Assembly: GCA_964036665.1 (NCBI GenBank)
Contig: OZ038529.1
Location: 2,046,001-2,110,000 of the forward strand
Direction: 5' to 3'
DNA length: 64,000 nt
Source: Gordius sp. MW1
Taxonomy: Eukaryota; Nematomorpha; Gordioida; Gordea; Gordiidae
Position 1 is the stretch's first letter. Every line of letters starts with the position of its first letter. The position numbers were made by a program, and so were the translations under genes. This document shows, in pieces, positions 56,502 through 64,000 of this stretch. Below the pieces are notes generated by a model that saw nothing but the letters and a program-made list of their open reading frames with translations, searched no databases and was not told the DNA's origin.

Positions 56502-57141
56502 GTATATGCTCAACTAACAACTTTAAAAATAACCCATAATATAACAAGTGAAATATATAAGAAAATGATCACTATATTAAACATAATCGCTTAGTTAGCC
56601 ACTTCCTAGGGCGGTCTGGTGTTTTCACGGGAGATAAATGTTCAATTAAGTTTTTTTTCATGGGAATTTTCACAATCATATCCGGAAATTTTGCAATGCA
56701 TTTTGTCAAAAATTAAATTAAAAAAATCAAATGTATATATTATGTTTCCAGGGTTTTATAAGTGTCTGAAAGTCTTTGATGCAACTAAACTATAATATTT
56801 TAACCCATTTAATTTAGTTGTTAAACATAAAACTTTTCAAATTTTTGCCAACCTTACGACACTGATTCAAGCGATTACAAAAGAATTATAATCCCTTACA
56901 ACTTTTCAACTCCATAAAGTATTTTAGTTTTCTTCAATTAATCGCTATTTAATCCGAATGCCATATTAAGTTTTTTATGCTAGTTAATAAATACTTAGTA
57001 ATTTGCTTCTAATTTTGATTTAAATTTTTTAGATTCCATTTTTTCGGATAATGGCCACAGTTTTTGGCATAACATCTTCCCATTCTTTTAATATAGAGGG
57101 GAGACGGGAGAGCCTATATACTTATCTTTGTCAAATATTTG
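56502..57141. other. AT-rich spacer
   Basis: Nothing recognised apart from sequence joining the MITE to the LINE copy. Confidence 0.3.
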
Positions 57142-57439
57142 GTCCCACAGTCATGGCGTTTGTATAGAAGACTTATTTTCATCTTGATGGCGTAAATGAC
57201 TTGTCTCGATTAATCTTCTTTGTTTTCAGCACTTTGTTCCCTTACCATTTCCATATGACACTAGGTCGTCGTTTCCCCCTTTTCCCCGGTACCTCCAAGT
57301 CAGTACTTACATCATTCGTCTCCCTTCATAGTATATGCTAGTGTTGTAAAAACGGCTGGCTGGTTTTTCCCAGCGTGTTGCCAAGCTTGGTAATTGGTGT
57401 ATAAATTACGCCTAACCCTTTCAGTGTTAGGTGAATTTT

Positions 57440-57610
57440 TTTGGTTCACCCTTGGTGTTTGGCGCTTTTTACACCCATCATGGGTGTGAAAAGCGCCAAT
57501 ACACCAAGGGTGAACTAAAAAATTTCACCCAAACACCCTTGGTGTATGGGTGTAAAAAGCGCCAATACACCAAGGGTGAACCAAAAAATTTCACCCATAC
57601 CCATACACCT
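57440..57610 (+). repeat. Tandem repeat near left end of the foldback
   Basis: Units with GGTGTATGGGTGTAAAAAGC, GCCAATACACCAAGGGTGAA and CCAAAAAATTTCACCC. The inverse-side set is at 59076-59255. Confidence 0.8.
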
Positions 57611-57839
57611 TTGGCAACCCTTTGGTTTGGTTTGGGTCGTTTTGGGTTGTGTATATAAATATGTGAAGTTTTTATAATTTTTGTATTTAATAGTTATTTA
57701 TTTATGTAATGAACTTTTATTGATGGGAAATATGAAATGACGTCACTAAGCTAGTTATAATCAACCTATAATTTGTTCCAATTGGTATGCGATACATCAT
57801 TCATGCAGAGCAGATCATTAAAGGTGTATTATGAAAATA

Positions 57840-58840
57840 TTTTTTTTACCTTTCTAAGGTAAAACAGGTGACAAATGTCAAAATCTTTAATATCTATTGA
57901 AATATTTTTTTTGGAAATTGGATTATATGACTAAAATAAGTTTTAAACTCGAAAATAATATTTTTCACCTGTTCAATGTGAAACAGGTGACAAATTCGAA
58001 AATCTTTAATATCTATTGAAATGAATATTTTTTTTGGAAATTGGTGCATTATATGACCAAAACAGTTTTAAACATGAAAATATTATTTTTTCACCTGTTA
58101 AATGTGAAACAGGTGGTAAATTCCAAAATCTTTAATATCTATTGAAATGAATATTTTTTTTGGAAATTGGTTCATTATATGACTAAAACAAGTTTTAAAC
58201 TCAGAAATAATATTTTTTAACCTGTTCAATGTGAAACAGGTGATAAATTCCAAAATCTTTAATATCTATTGAAATGAATATTTATTTTGGGAAATTGGTT
58301 CATAACACAAGTTTTAAACTCGAAAATAATATTTTTTAACCTGTTCAATGTGAAACAGGTGACAAATTCCAAAATCTTCAATATCTATTGAAATGAATAT
58401 TTTTTTTGGAAATTGGTTCATTATATGACTAAAACAAGTTTTAAACATGAAAATTTTTTTGGAAATTGGTTCATTATATGACTAAAACAAGTTTTAAACA
58501 TGAAAATAATATATACTAAATATTCATTTCAATAGATATTAAAGATTTTGGAATTTGTCACCTGTTTCACATTGAACAGGTGAAAAAGTATTATTTTCAT
58601 ATTTAAATGTTATGTTAGTCATATGAACCAATTTCCAAAAAAAATATTCATTTCAATAAATATTAAAGATTTTGGAATTTGTCACCTGTTTCACATTAAA
58701 CAGGTGAAAAAATATTATTTTCGAGTTTAAAACTTGTTTTAGTCATATAATTAACCAATTTCCAAGAAAAAATATTCATTTCAATAGATATTAAAGATTT
58801 TGACATTTGGTCACCTGTTTCACCTTAGAAAAATAAAAAA
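57840..58840. repeat. Central array of ~120-bp hairpin units, inverted about 58510
   Basis: Each unit has a hairpin CACCTGTTCAATGTG/AAACAGGTG followed by AAATTCCAAAATCTTTAATA, TCTATTGAAATGAATATTTT and TGGTTCATTATATGACTAAA. Five to six units point one way (57850-58510) and about three the other (58515-58830). Confidence 0.85.
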
Positions 58841-59545
58841 AATATTTTCATAATACACCTTAATGATCTGCTCTGCATGAATGATGTATCGCATACTAAT
58901 TGGAACAAATTATAGGCTGATTATAACTATCTTAGTGACGTCATTTCATATTTCCCATCAATAAAAGTTCATTACATAAATAAATAACTATTAAATACAA
59001 AAATTATAAAGACTTCACATATTTCCATACACAACCCAAAACGACCAAAACCAAACCAAAAGGTTACGAAAGGTGTATGGGTGTGAAAAGCGCCAATACA
59101 ATAAGGGTGAACCAAAAAATTTCACCCAAACACCTTGGTGTATGGGTGTGAAAAGCGCCAATACACCAAGGGTGAACCAAAAAATTTCACCCAAACACTC
59201 TTGGTGTATGGGTGTAAAAAGCGCCAAACACCAAGGGTGAACCAAAGAAATTCACCTAACACTGAAAGGGTTTGGTGGGAAAAAACGCTAACCCTTGAAG
59301 GCGACCAATCTAAAACCTTGGTTTTTTACAACACTAGTATATGCCCATACCACAATAGCAGATTTTTTTAAATCAGGTTCGTCACAGCTTGAGTACCCAT
59401 TTTGTGATGCTAAAGTCATTAGTCATATGGTCGAGCTTAGTATACCCCAATCCCCAAGCTCCACCTTATCATTCTCATCTTCGTGGCTTGTAATAGCTTT
59501 TCTTCCGTGGTGTTCAATGCCCATGTTTCACTTCTTTACAATCCC

Positions 59546-59643
59546 AATAAATAATTTTCTATTCTAAGATTTACAACACAAAAAATTCACAGCTATCATG
59601 CTCCCTAAAGCCTTTTTATATGCATCTTGTTTTAACGTGTCCA
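59546..59643. other. Spacer
   Basis: Nothing recognised. Confidence 0.3.
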
Positions 59644-59801
59644 TTAACTTAAATCTTCCTCTATTTCGTCAACATACGATTTGTTGTACCTTTTTACATA
59701 TGTACCAAGTGACTTTCCTCCCAAATCTGCACATGGCCAACGAATTTTAATTAAAAATTGGGTTGAAATTATATTAGCTTCCGTTCGGGACCACACTATG
59801 T
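59644..59801 (-). CDS. Candidate terminal exon of an unidentified gene
   Basis: Minus strand, acceptor TTTTTAG at 59802-59803, then 51 codons to a stop at 59644-59646. The peptide includes IVWSRTEANIISTQFLIKIR and WPCADLGGKSLGTYVKRYNK with an acidic end DEIEEDLS. It reads like a genuine protein end, but no family was recognised and no upstream exon could be joined, so it may be a transposon scrap. Confidence 0.25.
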
Positions 59802-60071
59802 CTAAAAACGTCTATTTTTTTAAATATTTTTACATCAACAAAATCAATATGTTTAAATGTCTTCATAATTAATATATAATTTTAAGGAATAAAAAGGTGT
59901 CGATCACGTGATTTTAGAGGTGCCTGAAAAATGATGTTCCCCACCCCTCACAATCAAATTATTTTTATTATATATTTTTGAAATTGTTTCGCTTGAAGAA
60001 TATTTATTTTTAATATATATTTATCGATAAGCATACCTTATTTGATATCCCTCGCATGATATTAAAATAAG
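59802..60071. other. AT-rich spacer
   Basis: Nothing recognised. Confidence 0.3.
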
Positions 60072-60223
60072 CATGGGCGTAGCCAGGATTGGAAATACAG
60101 GGGGGGGGCATTAATGCTTTAGGGAGGGGCAAAATGATCATTTTGGACTTAATTATAGTAAATTTTAACATATTTCTAGAGGAAAGAGCCGCCCCTCCCT
60201 GCCCCCCCCCCGGTTACGCCCAT
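60072..60223. mobile_element. CATGGGCGTAGCC MITE (152 bp)
   Basis: CATGGGCGTAGCCAGGATT at left, GCCGCCCCTCCCTGCCC + C-run + CGGTTACGCCCAT at right. Orientation of the interior is opposite to the copy at 8285. Confidence 0.8.
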
Positions 60224-60269
60224 AAAAATAAGCAATATTCATCATAATATCGGTTTTTTAAGAATCTGG

Positions 60270-60496
60270 TTCAAAATCTAATATAGGCAAAATGTAATAA
60301 GTAATACATATTATTAAATAAATCACTAAATCTAACCCTAACCCTTGCCTATATTACATTTAGCCTATATTACATGAAATTTACAAAATAAACGATAATA
60401 ATATTAGAAAACTTACCAAACGCGGAGGGTTATAACTGCGCATGCGCATAAGCAATTCTTGCCTGTATTACATTTTGATCATATTAGATTTTGAAC
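60270..60496. repeat. Small foldback with TTCAAAATCTAATAT ends
   Basis: Left TTCAAAATCTAATATAGGC + AAAATGTAATA, right GCCTGTATTACATTTTGATC + ATATTAGATTTTGAA; an inner pair GCCTATATTACATTTAGCC lies between. A short CTAACCCTAACCC tract is at about 60335. Confidence 0.65.
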
Positions 60497-60859
60497 AGAA
60501 GTGTTTTTTAAAGCTCATTTTTTGAAATGTAAAGAAAGAAATCCCTAATGAGCCTAACTCACAATTTAAATTATAGATAAAGGTAGTTATTTGGTTTTTG
60601 TGTAAGATCTACCAATAAAAACGTTAATTTTACAAAAATTAGTGTTAGATTTATAAGAATTTTCCTCTATAAAAATTCATTCATAATTGCTATGGTAACC
60701 TTGCATTCCTAACCCTGAGGCTAATACTATATATATATATAAATAACATTAAAATGTTGGATAAGAAGGCGGGGGGGTAAGGTTTGGGAAAGTGTGTTTT
60801 TAATGACTTTATAAGAACAGCTGACAGACTAACGTCGAATTTAGAGACTTCTCTTAATT

Positions 60860-60866
60860 TATAAAA
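60860..60866 (+). promoter_or_regulatory. TATA box of antistasin-like gene B
   Basis: TATAAAA 63 nt before the ATG at 60923, mirroring gene A. An (AT)n tract with TATATAAA also lies at 60728-60743 but is farther than usual. Confidence 0.45.
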
Positions 60867-60922
60867 CGTATATTAATTTTTTTTTCTGTTTTCGGATCAA
60901 AAAAAAAATCGGAAAAATTGCT

Positions 60923-62566
60923 ATGAAAAATTATTTATTATTTTTGCTGTTATTAACGCTATCTCTATCATCCCCATATGAAGCACAATTAGATTTTATA
61001 AAAAATATTTTGAGCAATATATTTGGTTCTAAAAGTAAGTAAAATGATGCAATTTCTAACTTTTTTAAAACATATAAAAATTTAAATTTTAATTAAGTAT
61101 TTATATTTAGACTGTTTTTTAAAATCTTTTTGACTAGCTCGGTTAGTCAGTGAAAGGCAGAGAAGTAGGACACTTGCAGTTCAATAATTTTTAATTCAAA
61201 TTGATGATCATAACTATAAAGATTATTGTTATTAACTTTTTAATGATTATTATTTATACACGCTTATATATTTTAAATATTTTACCTATAATTTTTAATA
61301 TCTATCCACAAAATAAATTTATCAATATGATAATTAGAAATATTTTAGAAAAGAACGATTTTATTAGTAAAATAATGATAAAATGTATAATTGAATTTTT
61401 GTAATAATTTATATTCCTCAAAAATTAGAATGTCCGGAGATAAATTGTCGTCTAAGGTGCCCTCAAGGCTATCAAAAAGATGAAAGGGGTTGCGAATTAT
61501 GCGCTTGTTTTGGTAATTCTATTTAAATAATATAATAATTTAATTTATAAAATATTTCTAAAAAAATTAACTAAATTAGTGACCTGTCCAGAAATTCGTT
61601 GTCCAGCCCCTTGCAAATATGGAGTAGAGTTTTTTAATTACAATGGTTGTAAAATGTGTAGATGCGCAAGTAATTTATCAAATTTAAACATCTCATGGTT
61701 TTAATTTATTTATCGTCTGCTCCCTTTTTTGCACGTCATATTTGTACTTATATAGCATGAATCTACTCCCCAATTAAAGGATTTTTTTAATTGTATTTAT
61801 CTATTTGCTCGTCTTTCTATATAAAACTATTTATTTAAAGGTTAATTTATTTTTACGATAATAAATTTTAAAATAAATAAATGTTGACAACTTTGCAAAA
61901 ATAGTTTTATATATATTGAAAGTGTTTATAAAACTTGTAAAAATTTATATATACAAGTTGGACAGGACAGACGGACGGACAACCAAAAGCGAGCCCACAA
62001 ATTGCATATCAATTAATTTTATTATAAAGCTAATAGTTGCCTAAAAATTATATGCGTTCGGATATCCTAAATATTGGACCCTTTCCTCCCACTTCCTTTA
62101 TCACTCCATCGAGACCATTAATAAAATCAACCATGGGCGTAGCCAGTATTGAAATTTGAGGGGGGGGGGCAGTAATGAATTAGGGAGGGGCGAAATAATC
62201 ATTTTTTGAAATTTTAGCCATATTTTATTAAATTTCAACAAATTTTGGATTTCCCACCCACCTTGGCTACGCCCATGAAATCAACTTTCTTATACAATTG
62301 AACATTTCGCATTTTATGTAGTATAATTTAGTTTTGATTTAATACACTTTTATGTAGGAAAACCCGCTCAGGAAATACAAAGGAATTCACCATCTAAGAT
62401 TTGCGAACCTTTACAATGCTTGGCCTATTGCTCTCACGGCTATCAAATTCAAAATGGCTGCCCAATTTGCAAATGCAATAGTAATCAACAATTTTTAAGT
62501 TGTACATATATTAATTTATTTTATACAGGACCAGAAAAAAACCGTAAATTTCCTAGGATGAATTAG
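60923..62566 (+). CDS. Antistasin-like secreted cysteine-rich protein B (5 exons, 148 aa)
   Basis: Exons 60923-61034, 61429-61512, 61580-61669, 62358-62480 and 62529-62566, every intron in phase 1 with GT-AG ends; stop TAG 62564-62566. Exon 1 encodes a signal peptide (about residues 1-23, LLFLLLLTLSLSS core). Exons 2-4 each carry one antistasin module: CPEINCRLRC..GYQ...GCELCAC, CPEIRCPAPCKYG...NGCKMCRC, CEPLQCLAYCSHGYQ..NGCPICKC, all C-x4-C-x3-C...GC-x2-C-x-C. A basic tail PEKNRKFPRMN follows from exon 5. Likely an extracellular protease inhibitor like gene A; the basic tail could aid binding to polyanionic matrix. The last intron (48 nt) is a multiple of three without a stop, so it may be retained. 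Intron 3 holds a CATGGGCGTAGCC MITE. Confidence 0.88.
62132..62277. mobile_element. CATGGGCGTAGCC MITE in intron 3 of gene B
   Basis: CATGGGCGTAGCCAGTATT at left, CCTTGGCTACGCCCATG at right; interior in the orientation opposite to the copy in intron 3 of gene A. Confidence 0.85.
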
Positions 62567-62906
62567 GAAGGATTATCTGTAAAATATATAAATACATTGT
62601 AAAAGGTTACTTCTAAATTTTCAAAACATTTTATCACCAAATATTGCAATTTTGTATACGTGTATATATATCGCACCAAACTAAATGTACCATGGGAATA
62701 GTTGAAAACATTTAGTAGAATTATGACAAGTTTGTGTTATAAAGGAAATCATACTTCCTTTTAGGCAATCAGCCAAAAACTCCATTAACGTGCAGCAAAA
62801 ATAAACAATTAAATTTTTGCAATTTATATATAAAAGAGTAAGATCAATGCTAGAATTTGTCTTTTTTAGAAATCATAAAATATTTTTTTTCTATCCGAGC
62901 TGAACC
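62567..62906. other. 3' flank of antistasin gene B
   Basis: AT-rich; no clear AATAAA close to the stop. Short Cys codons near 62790 (SKNKQLNFC) do not form an antistasin module. Confidence 0.3.
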
Positions 62907-62910
62907 TTAA

Positions 62911-63709
62911 CCCTCCAATGTACTTATAGAAATCCCAACCCTGAAGTGACTTATGGGGTTTATAAAACCCCATTCTTAAAATGATCATAATTTTAAAACC
63001 AATAGAGTAAAACTTCTCAAATTTTAAATATAAGTTTATTAAAGCCTATTATAGGTTTGTAAAAAAAATAATAATTTAATTATAAATAGTAATTCTAAAA
63101 TTATATGCAAGTTACCAAACACAAAGAAAATGAATAAAAATCAAAATGACATGTTTTATTTTTGTAACGGAGACCAAACAGTTAGTAGAAATATAAAAAG
63201 CAAATGTTTTTTTTATTAAAAGAAGGTTTGAATAATATAAAAAACATGCATTCATGATAAAATGATTATACAGTAAAAAAATAGAAGACTCTAAAATTGG
63301 TAATTTTTTTCGCATTTTTCGCTACAATTTTCGCAAAATATTATAGTGTGATCAACACAGACAGGGTTTTGACGCCTATTGCACGAAAATTTTATTTTCT
63401 ATAAACAAATATAACTAGCGATATTGATACAAATGTTATACACATGCTTAAATTACTATTTTTAAGTAAAAAAAAAAATTTGATAAAAAGTAAAAAAAAA
63501 CTTTCTTAATTGACCTTATGGGGTTTATAGGACCCCAAACGCTTATATCTCCAAAAGTATTGGCAAATCTATGAAATTTTCAGGAAATGTAGCTTTTGCA
63601 TAATTATGAAAACTCTAAAAAAACCAAATCTATAAATCTAAAACTCTTTAAGTGGTGTTAAATTATAACTTTCGTGGGGTTTCTTAGACCCCATAAGTAC
63701 ATTGGAGGG
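62911..63709. mobile_element. piggyBac-type MITE (799 bp)
   Basis: Terminal inverted repeats CCCTCCAATGTACTTAT (left) and ATAAGTACATTGGAGGG (right), flanked by TTAA at 62907-62910 and 63710-63713: the TTAA target and CCC...GGG ends are diagnostic of piggyBac-like elements. Subterminal blocks ACTTATGGGGTTTATAAAACC, CTTATGGGGTTTATAGGACC and GTGGGGTTTCTTAGACCCC repeat a small palindrome that could bind transposase. No open frame of meaning. Confidence 0.85.
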
Positions 63710-63713
63710 TTAA

Positions 63714-64000
63714 GTAAAGTATTTAATTGTCAAATTAATGTATTAGCTTTTACAAACTAATTTGTGTCACTAATTTAGATTACAATAATTTTTTGGACCA
63801 TTTATAATATTTATAATATTGTTAAAGCTTTTCTTGCTGTTAAAAAAATGAATTTTATTAGTATAGCATTTGATTTTATTACTATATAAAGGTACGTTTT
63901 TTAGACATAAACTCAAACGTTAAAATATTATATGTTTTTTATCTAAGTTCCCTTGCTTCAATTTACAAATTGAATGAATAAAATAAAAAACTCGGGCCTT
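63714..64000. other. AT-rich end of window
   Basis: Nothing recognised. Confidence 0.3.

Larger units (their letters stand above)
57339..59336. mobile_element. 2-kb hAT-type foldback element with perfect 8-bp duplication
   Basis: Ends TAGTGTTGTAAAAACGG (left) and TTTTTTACAACACTA (right), flanked by GTATATGC on both sides (57331-57338, 59337-59344). Inside are three nested layers: a 62-66-bp repeat near each end, ~240-bp single-copy inverted arms (57660-57900 / 58800-59040) with TGACGTCA, and a central array of ~120-bp units inverted in the middle. No coding capacity. Confidence 0.85.
57142..59545 (-). mobile_element. RTE-type LINE, copy 3 (3' fragment), split by a foldback
   Basis: 57142-57338 and 59337-59545 are collinear with 23821-24205 of copy 1 (TCCCACAGTCATGG; TATATGCCCATACCAC; TCATATGGTCGAG...AGTATACCCCAA; GGCTTGTAATAGCTTT; CAATGCCCATGTTTCACTTC). 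The 2-kb foldback lies exactly between them. Confidence 0.8.

Overview
This is animal nuclear DNA. It is very AT-rich, the genes have introns (33 nt to over 1 kb), and the products are metazoan: Integrator subunit 10, replication protein A 32 kDa, a neuropeptide Y-type GPCR and secreted antistasin-repeat proteins. The gene content points to a bilaterian. Antistasin repeats together with an NPY/NPF-type receptor would suit a spiralian (annelid, nemertean, flatworm relative), but the sequence alone does not fix the phylum.

Five well-supported host loci were rebuilt by joining exons across splice sites, with reading phase agreeing at each junction; a sixth was read as a single exon. (1) 206-950 (+): antistasin-like secreted protein, 4 exons, 132 aa. 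(2) 6164-12519 (+): INTS10, 13 exons, 718 aa. (3) 13713-18589 (-): Mn-type cation diffusion facilitator, 9 exons, 397 aa, convergent with INTS10. (4) 39150-40535 (-): NPY/NPF-like rhodopsin-family GPCR, essentially one exon. (5) 49147-50454 (-): RPA2, 8 exons, 276 aa, with introns down to 33 nt. (6) 60923-62566 (+): a second antistasin-like protein, 5 exons, 148 aa. The two antistasin genes share one plan: a signal-peptide exon, then one antistasin module per phase-1/phase-1 exon.

Most of the rest is transposon-derived. 2.6-5.8 kb: LINE tail remnant and a broken Tigger/pogo element. 8.2-9.7 kb: MITEs inside INTS10 introns, one nested in another. 18.7-23.1 kb: a PIF/Harbinger element (TTA duplication, degraded transposase plus MADF/Myb-like partner) inserted into a foldback repeat and itself split by a 3-kb LTR retrotransposon (CCTC duplication). 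23.8-25.4, 32.1-33.8 and 57.1-59.5 kb: three copies of one RTE-type LINE. 26.3-29.7 kb: foldbacks, a degenerate CCCTAA tract, two tandem arrays and a Helitron-like element with a minisatellite. 29.9-31.7 kb: a composite holding a GC-rich hAT MITE. 35.2-37.2 kb: Helitron-like element and a hAT-type element with TCTCG-rich ends (second copy 52.1-53.6 kb). 37.6-38.3 kb: MULE transposase end. 57.3-59.3 kb: a 2-kb foldback with perfect 8-bp duplication inserted in a LINE. 62.9-63.7 kb: a piggyBac-type MITE with TTAA duplication. A short MITE with CATGGGCGTAGCC ends and long G/C runs occurs about ten times. About 43.3-48.1 kb is an extremely AT-rich, gene-free stretch.

The genes do not form an operon or a shared pathway. 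The clearest functional unit is the pair of antistasin paralogues at the two ends; the most informative structure is the layered transposon stratigraphy, where intact paralogous copies in the same window serve as empty sites.
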